Positions 1 through 5,510 of a stretch of DNA of 8,354 bases are shown piece by piece. Source of the stretch: Psychrobacter sp. (GTDB taxonomy: Bacteria > Pseudomonadota > Gammaproteobacteria > Pseudomonadales > Moraxellaceae); assembly GCA_020024075.1 (NCBI GenBank), contig JAHHUJ010000086.1, forward strand, positions 1-8,354, given 5' to 3'. Every line of letters starts with the position of its first letter. Within the stretch, counting starts at the first letter, position 1. The notes under the pieces were generated by a model. It had not been told where the DNA came from. It ran no database searches and saw nothing but the letters and a program-made list of their open reading frames with translations. The translations under genes and the position numbers were made by a program.

Positions 1-1
1 G

Positions 2-99
2 GTTTTTTCTTCTTCATTAATTTGCTGCATGAACTCCCACATTGAGCTACGCCGCTCAATGTGGGAGTTCATGCAGCAAATTAATGAAGAAGAAAAAAC
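2..99. repeat. 46-bp perfect inverted repeat at window edge (probable fold-back chimera)
   Basis: Bases 2-47 are the exact reverse complement of bases 54-99, separated by the 6-base loop TACGCC; base 1 breaks the match with base 100. The right arm is normal coding sequence of the ABC ATPase gene and continues in frame. The left arm has no family counterpart and is just that coding sequence inverted. At the centre lies a natural short inverted repeat of the gene, ATTGAGC...GCTCAAT (41-47 and 54-60). A strand ending there could fold back, prime on itself and copy its own sequence, giving exactly this structure. An artefact of amplification, library preparation or assembly is the simplest reading; a real hairpin-type rearrangement is less likely. 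Confidence 0.9.
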
Positions 100-493
100 T
101 ACCATTATTCTGACCACTCATTACTTGGAAGAAGCAGAGCAGCTTTGCCGGTATATCGCCATTTTAGATCATGGTGAGATTCGTATTAATACCGAAATGA
201 AAGAGCTACTAACCCAGCTGTCAATTGAAACCTTTATATTAGATTTCAAACAACCTGTGTCTGGTGAAGTGGCTATTAGTGGTATCACCTCTTATTCTCA
301 GCCTGATAATCAAACTCTTGAGATTACTCTAACGGAAGGCGAGTCATTGAACGGGGTGTTCCAACAATTAACACAGCAAGGCATTGAAGTATCAAGTATG
401 CGCAATAAAGCCAACCGCTTGGAAGAACTATTTATGCGTCTGGTAGAACAAGGTGTCCAAAGCAAAGATAGTATGAAGGAGGCTGGACTATGA
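41..493 (+). CDS. yadG: ABC transporter ATP-binding protein, YadG type, 5'-truncated
   Basis: C-terminal half of the ATPase subunit of an ABC-2 type exporter, expected to energise the permease encoded next to it at the inner membrane. The genuine part begins near IELRRSMWEF, which in E. coli YadG directly follows the Walker B/D-loop (PTAGVD). The H-loop region TTHYLEEAEQLC follows, then the accessory C-terminal domain with SMRNKANRLEELF, closely resembling YadG as I recall it (about 308 residues). Walker A, Q-loop, signature and Walker B motifs, roughly 165 residues, are missing because the contig ends here. The frame is open to base 2 and has an ATG at 29, but both lie in the inverted-repeat artefact and should not be taken as a start. 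The stop overlaps the permease start as ATGA, implying translational coupling. The transported substrate is unknown. Confidence 0.88.
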   Translation: MELRRSMWEFMQQINEEEKTTIILTTHYLEEAEQLCRYIAILDHGEIRINTEMKELLTQLSIETFILDFKQPVSGEVAISGITSYSQPDNQTLEITLTEGESLNGVFQQLTQQGIEVSSMRNKANRLEELFMRLVEQGVQSKDSMKEAGL

Positions 494-1314
494 GCAATAT
501 CAACAAACAATCCATTAATAACGCACCAAATAATGATGGCTTAACTTTTGCACAAAAGTGGGTTGCCTTTCGTACTATCTTGATAAAAGAAATTCGTCGT
601 ATTTTACGTATTTGGCCACAAACCCTGCTGCCTCCCGTAATTACCATGAGTTTGTATTTTATTATCTTTGGTAAAATGATCGGCTCACGTGTGGGAGAAA
701 TGGGCGGTGTACCTTATATGCAGTTCATTGTGCCGGGTCTAATTATGATGTCGGTGATTACCAACAGTTACTCTAACGTGGTCTCAAGCTTCTTTAGTGC
801 CAAGTTCACCTCTAGTATTGAAGAGCTTTTGGTGTCTCCGGTCTCTAAGCACTCCATATTGATTGGCTATATTGGGGGCGGCGTATTTCGGGGGCTTATG
901 ATTGCGATTATTGTGTCTATTGTGGCTCAGTTCTTTACTGAGTTAGGTATCGAACACTTCTTTGTTATGGTATTTACGGTATTGGGAACCTCCATTTTAT
1001 TCTCATTGGGCGGCTTTATTAACGCCGTATTTGCCCGCTCCTTTGATGATATCTCGATTATTCCAAGCTTTGTATTGACCCCATTGACTTACTTGGGCGG
1101 GGTGTTTTATTCACTAGAGAACTTATCTCCATTTTGGCAAAACATTTCGTTATTGAACCCGATTGTTTATATGGTTAACTCATTCCGCTACGGTATCTTG
1201 GGTTATTCTGATGTGAATGTTTGGTACTCAATGACCGCAATATTTATATTCTGTGTGATTTTTTATGCCATTGCTTATCGTCTATTGGATAACGGCTCAC
1301 GCTTGAGACTGTAA
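490..1314 (+). CDS. yadH: ABC-2 type transporter permease, YadH type
   Basis: Inner-membrane subunit of the exporter whose ATPase lies just upstream. It has 274 residues, about 18 more than E. coli YadH, mostly in the polar N-terminus. Hydrophobic segments lie at about 46-61, 80-100, 130-148, 157-181, 190-208 and 248-266, fitting the six-helix ABC-2 fold. Diagnostic stretches are IGSRVGEMGG (64-73), YMQFIVPGLIMMSVITNSY (76-94), SFDDISIIPSFVLTPLTYLG (184-203) and LLNPIVYMVNSFRYG (221-235), all close to YadH as remembered. The start is well supported: a perfect Shine-Dalgarno AAGGAGG at 476-482 lies 7 bases upstream, inside the end of the ATPase gene. ABC-2 families also include polysaccharide, drug and NodJ-like exporters; the resemblance favours YadH, whose substrate is not established. 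Confidence 0.92.
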   Translation: MSNINKQSINNAPNNDGLTFAQKWVAFRTILIKEIRRILRIWPQTLLPPVITMSLYFIIFGKMIGSRVGEMGGVPYMQFIVPGLIMMSVITNSYSNVVSSFFSAKFTSSIEELLVSPVSKHSILIGYIGGGVFRGLMIAIIVSIVAQFFTELGIEHFFVMVFTVLGTSILFSLGGFINAVFARSFDDISIIPSFVLTPLTYLGGVFYSLENLSPFWQNISLLNPIVYMVNSFRYGILGYSDVNVWYSMTAIFIFCVIFYAIAYRLLDNGSRLRL

Positions 1315-1348
1315 TACTTTAATTTTATATTGAAAATAGGACTGACTT

Positions 1349-2227
1349 ATGAGTATTCATGGTGTATTAGGGGAGAGCACCAGCTACCCAAAAACTTATC
1401 AACCAGATACCTTGTATGCAATCCCACGCGCAATGGGCCGCAATGACATTAATTGGCAAGATGATAAGTTACAGCTTGGAGTGGACTGGTGGCATGCCTT
1501 TGAAGTGTCTTGGTTGAATTCTCAAGGGATTTCACAGATGGCGATTGCCCGCTTTGCCATACCTGCCAGCTCGCCCAATATCGTTGAGTCCAAGTCGCTT
1601 AAGCTGTATCTAAATAGCCTAAACTTTACTGAGTTTGAGAGCTGGCAAGCAGTACAGCAAACCATAGCAAAAGATTTGACCGCTTGTGTTGGAGCTGACG
1701 TTGAAGTCTCGCTATTTGAGCTTGATGCCATTAGTTCTGGCAAAGATGCTAACTCAGGATTTTTAATTGCTCATCCTCAAGGCAAATGTATTGATCAGGC
1801 ATTAGATAACTTACAAGGCAAAGTTGAGCTAGTTGAGCATCCCGATGCTACGCTACTAGCAGATGATGCCGATTCTAAGCCATCGCATGATCAAGCAGAG
1901 ACAGAGTATCAACTGTACTCAAATCTACTGCGTAGTAATTGTCCGGTAACCAATCAGCCAGACTGGGGCACTTTAGCAATAGACATCACCACGTCTCAGG
2001 ACATTGATGAAGCAAAGTTATTAACCTATATTCTTAGTTTCCGTCAGCACAACGGCTTTCATGAGCAGTGTGTGGAGCAAATATTTGCCGATCTAAGCCA
2101 AAGATATAACCCTGCGAAGTTAATGGTTCGTGCTTGGTATACTCGTCGTGGTGGTATTGATATTAATCCTTGCCGAGTTAGCGATAGTATCTTATTGCCG
2201 CAGCCAAGTCGTTTAGTCCGTCAGTAG
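1349..2227 (+). CDS. queF: NADPH-dependent 7-cyano-7-deazaguanine reductase QueF (two-domain type)
   Basis: Cytoplasmic enzyme that reduces the nitrile preQ0 to the amine preQ1 with NADPH, late in synthesis of the tRNA nucleoside queuosine. It has 292 residues (E. coli QueF 282), so it is the long form with two tunnelling-fold halves. The N-terminal half carries the QueF motif ESKSLKLYLNS (80-90). The C-terminal half carries the catalytic cysteine in SNCPVTNQPDWG (Cys198, with the conserved Asp205), then FHEQCVE (237-243) and YTRRGGIDINP (264-274), ending in SRLVRQ as in E. coli. No key residue appears lost. The start has TAGGA at 1337-1341, 7 bases upstream. The gene lies 34 bases after yadH with no visible terminator between, so it is probably cotranscribed with the exporter. 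It ends in two consecutive TAG codons (2225-2230) shortly before a terminator. Confidence 0.96.
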   Translation: MSIHGVLGESTSYPKTYQPDTLYAIPRAMGRNDINWQDDKLQLGVDWWHAFEVSWLNSQGISQMAIARFAIPASSPNIVESKSLKLYLNSLNFTEFESWQAVQQTIAKDLTACVGADVEVSLFELDAISSGKDANSGFLIAHPQGKCIDQALDNLQGKVELVEHPDATLLADDADSKPSHDQAETEYQLYSNLLRSNCPVTNQPDWGTLAIDITTSQDIDEAKLLTYILSFRQHNGFHEQCVEQIFADLSQRYNPAKLMVRAWYTRRGGIDINPCRVSDSILLPQPSRLVRQ

Positions 2228-2241
2228 TAGTGGCTTACCCT

Positions 2242-2275
2242 AAAACCCAAGAGTAATTTGCTCTTGGGTTTTTTT
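2242..2275 (+). terminator. Rho-independent terminator after queF
   Basis: A 12-bp perfect stem, AAAACCCAAGAG (2242-2253) with CTCTTGGGTTTT (2261-2272), closes a 7-base loop and runs into seven T residues (2269-2275). It begins 14 bases after the queF stop and ends the yadGH-queF transcription unit. The A-run on the left arm means it could also act on a leftward transcript, although no leftward gene is seen. Confidence 0.93.
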
Positions 2276-2344
2276 ATGCCTGAACATTTAGCATTAAATT
2301 TCAATTGATTAATTTAGGTATGGTGTCGTATTAATTAAATTTAG

Positions 2345-2373
2345 TTGACATAACTAGCAAAACAACGGATTAT
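2345..2373 (+). promoter_or_regulatory. Candidate sigma-70 promoter, distal
   Basis: A perfect -35 hexamer TTGACA (2345-2350) is followed after 17 bases by GATTAT (2368-2373), which keeps the important A2 and final T of a -10 box. A transcript from here would start near 2380 and run about 610 bases before ilvI, or could belong to an unseen small RNA. AT-rich DNA gives such matches by chance, so support is modest. Confidence 0.35.
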
Positions 2374-2589
2374 AGAAATATGATTAGTCGGTTAACCTTC
2401 TCTATCGAGTTAGTTAACTAAAAAGTAGCAACTATTGTTGGATTACCATTCGCTTTAGGGTGGCTTCTTTTGATGTGATGAATTAGACAGTTTAGTTTTA
2501 CTGTTATTAGTTCAGGGACTTATCGGTCTACAGCGACTAAGTAATCATTCTGAATAGCAGTCATAGCCTTATGATGGCTTCAGTTTGAT

Positions 2590-2609
2590 GAGTATAATTT
2601 TGTATACTC
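2590..2609 (+). promoter_or_regulatory. Perfect TATAAT inside a 7-bp inverted repeat (possible operator over a -10 box)
   Basis: GAGTATA (2590-2596) and TATACTC (2603-2609) form an inverted repeat around ATTTTG. The left arm overlaps a perfect -10 hexamer TATAAT (2593-2598). No good -35 is present at 17 bases (TTATGA at 2569-2574 is poor), and TG lies one base too far away for a standard extended -10. If active, initiation would be near 2605, giving a leader of about 390 bases for ilvI, and a protein on the palindrome would block it. The stem could alternatively form in RNA. Confidence 0.35.
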
Positions 2610-2688
2610 TTTAACCCGATTTGTATGTTTCAATAGTGGCAGTTAACCTTGCAACTTTGAGTCAATAGCACACCAATCTTGTTAAATT

Positions 2689-2759
2689 CTTAAAAATGCT
2701 CTTATTTGTCTAATAAGACATTGCTTTGTTAAGCGTCGTTTCGTCACCGTATTTTTAAG
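2689..2759 (+). other. Long-range inverted repeat in ilv leader with nested hairpin
   Basis: CTTAAAAAT (2689-2697) is perfectly complementary to ATTTTTAAG (2751-2759), enclosing 53 bases. Inside, CTTATT and AATAAG (2701-2706, 2712-2717) can form a small hairpin, and TGTCT/AGACA (2707-2711, 2716-2720) offers a competing pairing that cannot form at the same time. This suggests a folded leader RNA. The sequence alone cannot show whether it switches or senses anything. Confidence 0.3.
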
Positions 2760-2777
2760 TTCCCATATCACATGGCT

Positions 2778-2797
2778 AATGCCTGTTGGTATTTTTT
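2778..2797 (+). terminator. Weak terminator-like hairpin in the ilv leader (possible attenuator)
   Basis: AATGCC (2778-2783) pairs with GGTATT (2788-2793), with one G-U pair and loop TGTT, and runs into six T residues (2792-2797). The stem is short, so efficiency would be low or conditional. It sits about 200 bases before ilvI and downstream of two candidate promoters, where an attenuator would be expected. No convincing leader peptide accompanies it. Confidence 0.3.
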
Positions 2798-2861
2798 GTC
2801 GTGTCTGTAGGGTTATTTAATTTTATGGATATGAGCTGTAAATTATGAATAAAATGAAAGT

Positions 2862-2890
2862 TTGAATAGAGTTAAAAGTCAGTCAACAAT
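2862..2890 (+). promoter_or_regulatory. Candidate proximal promoter for ilvI
   Basis: TTGAAT (2862-2867) and AACAAT (2885-2890) are separated by 17 bases, each matching four of the six consensus positions. Initiation near 2897 would give a leader of about 95 bases that still includes the paired hairpins at 2920-2956. This is one of three competing promoter placements for the operon. Confidence 0.3.
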
Positions 2891-2919
2891 CTTTTAACAC
2901 ACTATTTAAAGTATTAGGC

Positions 2920-2956
2920 GCATACAATGAGTATGCTTTGCTGACCAGCAAATTTT
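2920..2956 (+). promoter_or_regulatory. Two abutting hairpins followed by TTTT just before ilvI
   Basis: GCATAC/GTATGC (2920-2925, 2931-2936; loop AATGA) is followed with no gap by TTTGCT/AGCAAA (2937-2942, 2947-2952; loop GACC) and then four T residues. The pair ends about 37 bases before the ilvI start. It could be a weak attenuator, an RNA stability element or two operators. TACAAT (2923-2928) within the first hairpin also resembles a -10 box but lacks a clear -35. Confidence 0.35.
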
Positions 2957-2990
2957 ATGACAAAAGCCTTATCACATCCCGCAATAAAAT

Positions 2991-2997
2991 AGGTGAT
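2991..2997 (+). promoter_or_regulatory. Shine-Dalgarno that bears on the ilvI start
   Basis: AGGTGAT matches seven consecutive bases of the consensus complementary to the 16S rRNA 3' end (TAAGGAGGTGATC). It overlaps the candidate starts GTG 2993 and ATG 2996, so it cannot serve them normally, but its AGG lies 8 bases before an in-frame GTG at 3002. This argues that translation may begin at 3002. Confidence 0.45.
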
Positions 2998-4828
2998 GAC
3001 AGTGACTCAAACAACCCAAAGCCCTAATATGACAGGGCATACCCAAACCGCACACGCTGCCATTAATTTTGGTAAAAAGCGTGAACTTTTAGAAAATGGC
3101 GATGGGCCAATCATGCTCTCTGGCGGTGAAATGCTTGTCCAGTCATTAATTGACGAGGGCGTCGAGTATATTTTTGGTTATCCAGGTGGTGCCGTCCTAC
3201 ATATTTATGATGCTATCTTTAAACAAGACGCTATTGAGCATATTTTAGTACGTCATGAACAAGCGGCGGGTCACATGGCAGATGCCTATTCACGTCGCAC
3301 TGGCAAAACGGGCGTGGTACTAGCGACATCAGGTCCTGGTGCAACCAATACTGTAACCGCCATCGCTACTGCGTTTATGGATTCAATTCCAATGGTTGTT
3401 ATTTCAGGTCAGGTACCGAAGTACCTAATTGGTGACGATGCCTTCCAAGAAACAGACATGGTTGGGGTTTCTCGTCCTATCGTTAAACACAGTTTCCAGG
3501 TACGTCATGCCAGTGAAATTCCTGAAATTATCAAAAAAGCATTCTATATCGCTCAGTCTGGCCGCCCAGGTCCAGTTGTTATTGATATTCCAAAAGACAC
3601 CACTGCGCCGCACGAGAAGTTTGAATACAATTATCCAGAGTCAGTAAATCTGCGCTCTTATCAGCCTTCAGTAAAAGGCCATAGTGGTCAGATAAAAAAA
3701 GCGATTGAAACTTTATTAGCAGCCAAGCGTCCAATTTTATATTCAGGTGGCGGTGTAATCTTAGGTAATGCTCATGAAGAGTTAACCAAGCTGGCACGTC
3801 AATTGAATTTACCTGTTACCAATACGCTAATGGGATTAGGGGCTTTCCCAGGCTCTGATCGTCAGTTCGTGGGTATGCTAGGTATGCATGGTACTTATGA
3901 AGCCAACATGACCATGCACCATGCTGATGTTATTTTGGCAGTGGGTGCACGTTTTGATGACCGCGTAACCAATGATGTGAAGAAGTTCTGTCCGAATGCT
4001 ACCATCATTCATATCGACATTGACCCTGCTTCAATTTCAAAAACCATTAATGCCGATATTCCAATCGTAGGCGATGTGAAGTCAGTATTAACGGATATGC
4101 TTCAGCTGCTTGAGGGTGATGACAGACAATTGGATCAACCTGCCTTACTAGACTGGTGGTCACAGATTAATGAATGGCGTAAGCGTCATGGTCTACGTTA
4201 TGACACCAGTACTGACAATGGTATGAAGCCGCAGTCTGTGGTAGAAAAGTTATATGAAGTGACCAATGGTAATGCCATTATTACCAGTGACGTGGGTCAG
4301 CACCAAATGTTTGCTGCACTTTATTACAAGTACAATGAGCCGCGCCAGTGGTTGAACTCAGGTGGTTTAGGAACTATGGGTGTTGGTTTGCCGTATGCAA
4401 TGGCCGCCAAATTGGTAGAGCCTGAGCGTGATGTGGTCTGTATCACCGGTGAAGGGTCGATTCAGATGAATATTCAAGAGCTATCAACCTGTTTACAGTA
4501 TAATTTGCCAGTTAAAATATTAAACTTAAATAATGCACAGTTAGGTATGGTTAGTCAGTGGCAAGATATGCTGTATGAAGGTCGTCATGCCTCTTCTTAC
4601 ATGGAGTCGTTACCTGACTTTATTAAGCTAGCTGAAAGCTATGGGCATAAAGGGATTCAAATTACTGATCCAGATAAATTAGAGGAACAGTTGGCAGAAG
4701 CAATGGCGATGAAAGATAAGCTGGTCTTTATCGATGTCCTAATTGATCCTGATGAGCATGTCTATCCAATGCAAGTTGCAGGACAGTCTATGCGCGATAT
4801 GTGGTTATCTAAGGGGGAGCGTACCTAA
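2996..4828 (+). CDS. ilvI: Acetohydroxyacid (acetolactate) synthase, large catalytic subunit
   Basis: ThDP-dependent enzyme that condenses two pyruvates to acetolactate, or pyruvate with 2-ketobutyrate, the first common step of valine/leucine and isoleucine synthesis; also called ilvB. Counting from GTG 2993, it has an N-terminal ThDP domain with FGYPGGAVLHIYDA (61-74) and activating Glu89 in RHEQAAGHMADAY, a central FAD-binding-type domain with VGARFDDRVTND (317-328), and a C-terminal ThDP domain with SGGLGTMGVGLPYAM (456-470) and TGEGSIQMNIQELST (485-499). The metal motif is GEG where many ThDP enzymes have GDG. The C-terminus, MWLSKGERT, matches E. coli IlvI, but the protein is about 37 residues longer (IlvI 574), the excess being a polar N-terminal extension before MLSGGEML. 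I took the first ATG (2996); GTG 3002 or ATG 3029 are alternatives. The stop shares one base with the next start. Confidence 0.95.
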   Translation: MTVTQTTQSPNMTGHTQTAHAAINFGKKRELLENGDGPIMLSGGEMLVQSLIDEGVEYIFGYPGGAVLHIYDAIFKQDAIEHILVRHEQAAGHMADAYSRRTGKTGVVLATSGPGATNTVTAIATAFMDSIPMVVISGQVPKYLIGDDAFQETDMVGVSRPIVKHSFQVRHASEIPEIIKKAFYIAQSGRPGPVVIDIPKDTTAPHEKFEYNYPESVNLRSYQPSVKGHSGQIKKAIETLLAAKRPILYSGGGVILGNAHEELTKLARQLNLPVTNTLMGLGAFPGSDRQFVGMLGMHGTYEANMTMHHADVILAVGARFDDRVTNDVKKFCPNATIIHIDIDPASISKTINADIPIVGDVKSVLTDMLQLLEGDDRQLDQPALLDWWSQINEWRKRHGLRYDTSTDNGMKPQSVVEKLYEVTNGNAIITSDVGQHQMFAALYYKYNEPRQWLNSGGLGTMGVGLPYAMAAKLVEPERDVVCITGEGSIQMNIQELSTCLQYNLPVKILNLNNAQLGMVSQWQDMLYEGRHASSYMESLPDFIKLAESYGHKGIQITDPDKLEEQLAEAMAMKDKLVFIDVLIDPDEHVYPMQVAGQSMRDMWLSKGERT

Positions 4829-5319
4829 TGCAACACTTAATCTCTGTACTAATGGAAAACGAAGCTGGGTCGCTATCACGTTTGGTTGGATTGTTTTCAC
4901 AGCGTGGCTACAATATTGAAACTCTAAACGTAGCCCCTACCGAAGACGAAACGATTTCGCGTTTGACTTTGACCACCAACGCCAGCGCCGACAAAATTGA
5001 ACAAATTACTAAGCATTTGCACAAGCTAATAGAAGTGGTTAAAGTAATCGACTTAACAGGCAATGCTCATGTAGAACGTGAATTGATGTTAATTAAAGTA
5101 CGGGCTACCGGTAGTGCTAGAGCGGAAGTTAAGCGCAGTGCAGATATATTCCGAGCTCAAATCGTGGATGTCACTTCAAGCATTTACACCCTTCAAATTG
5201 TTGGTGATGAGGCTAAGCTTGACGGGTTTATCGAAGTTATCGGCCGTGACCGTATCTTAGAGGTAGTTCGCTCTGGGGTCATTGGTATTCTTCGCGGGGA
5301 GCGCACGCTAAGTGTTTAG
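4828..5319 (+). CDS. ilvH: Acetohydroxyacid synthase, small regulatory subunit
   Basis: Regulatory partner of the large subunit; it raises catalytic activity and confers feedback inhibition by valine. Also called ilvN. At 163 residues it has the same length as E. coli IlvH. An N-terminal ACT domain covers about residues 3-78 (SVLMENEAGSLSRL, FSQRGYNIETL). A C-terminal small-subunit domain covers about 85-158 (HVERELMLIKV, VDVTSSIYTLQIVG, LEVVRSGVIGILRG). Asn11, Gly14 and Asn29, positions where changes make E. coli IlvH valine-resistant, are all retained, so a valine-sensitive enzyme is expected. The ATG overlaps the ilvI stop as TAATG, and a purine-rich site AAGGGGGAG (4811-4819) precedes it, so the subunits are translationally coupled. 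The neighbouring catalytic gene makes the assignment secure. Confidence 0.96.
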   Translation: MQHLISVLMENEAGSLSRLVGLFSQRGYNIETLNVAPTEDETISRLTLTTNASADKIEQITKHLHKLIEVVKVIDLTGNAHVERELMLIKVRATGSARAEVKRSADIFRAQIVDVTSSIYTLQIVGDEAKLDGFIEVIGRDRILEVVRSGVIGILRGERTLSV

Positions 5320-5361
5320 CAGCAAACTTGCTTCAATGGTTATATATTAAGCAATACATTA

Positions 5362-5399
5362 GGCGTCTGTTGGCTCAAGAGGTTTGGGCCGCAGACGTT
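5362..5399 (+). other. Intercistronic stem-loop between ilvH and ilvC
   Basis: CGTCTG (5364-5369) pairs with CAGACG (5392-5397), extendable by two G-U pairs to 5362/5399. Beyond a small internal loop (TT against G), GGCTC (5372-5376) pairs with GGGCC (5386-5390) using one G-U pair, leaving a 9-base loop. No T-run follows, so it is not an intrinsic terminator. It is the most GC-rich stretch of a 191-base spacer and could protect or delimit the ilvC message. Confidence 0.55.
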
Positions 5400-5426
5400 G
5401 AACTTGAACTTAACAGTAATTAGAGT
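5398..5426 (+). promoter_or_regulatory. Candidate internal promoter for ilvC
   Basis: TTGAAC (5398-5403) and TAGAGT (5421-5426) lie 17 bases apart, each matching four or five consensus positions. A start near 5433 would give ilvC a leader of about 78 bases and expression independent of ilvIH. The unusually wide gap before ilvC supports the idea, but the motif match is ordinary for AT-rich DNA. Confidence 0.3.
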
Positions 5427-5497
5427 GAACAGTTAAGATAATTAAAAGTTGGACTTCAACACAAACCCTATTTTCAACCTTATTTGAAAGTATTTAT

Positions 5498-5503
5498 AAA
5501 GGA
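5498..5503 (+). promoter_or_regulatory. Shine-Dalgarno fixing the ilvC start
   Basis: AAAGGA lies 7 bases before ATG 5511. The reading frame is open upstream to a TTG at 5484, but that codon has no ribosome binding site and would add nine residues unlike any KARI N-terminus. Confidence 0.85.
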
Positions 5504-5510
5504 TAAAAGT

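Larger units (their letters stand above)
2276..2992. other. Long gene-free region upstream of the ilv operon
   Basis: 717 AT-rich bases between the queF terminator and ilvI. I see only very short open frames, none with a convincing ribosome binding site, and no trace of a broken gene, transposon end or structural RNA family that I recognise. It contains candidate promoters near 2345-2373, 2593-2598 and 2862-2890 and several inverted repeats (2590-2609, 2689-2759, 2778-2797, 2920-2936, 2937-2956). The likely job is control of branched-chain amino acid synthesis, but this is inferred from position. Confidence 0.6.

Noticed and set aside
29..31. ATG as the start of the ABC ATPase gene
   Set aside because: It lies in the left arm of the fold-back repeat, has no ribosome binding site and would give a protein without Walker motifs.
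432..647. Antisense open frames across the yadG/yadH genes (also across queF and ilvI)
   Set aside because: They lie opposite well-supported genes, lack ribosome sites and have no recognisable protein character.
2380..2421. 13-codon frame MISRLTFSIELVN as a leader peptide
   Set aside because: No ribosome binding site, and it would begin at or near the predicted transcript start; its Ile/Leu/Val content is modest.
2779..2820. 13-codon frame MPVGIFCRVCRVI as a leader peptide
   Set aside because: No ribosome binding site; it begins inside the terminator-like hairpin instead of before it, which does not fit attenuation.
5484..5486. TTG as an upstream start for ilvC (347 residues)
   Set aside because: No ribosome binding site, and ATG 5511 has AAAGGA at ideal spacing and gives the standard 338-residue N-terminus.
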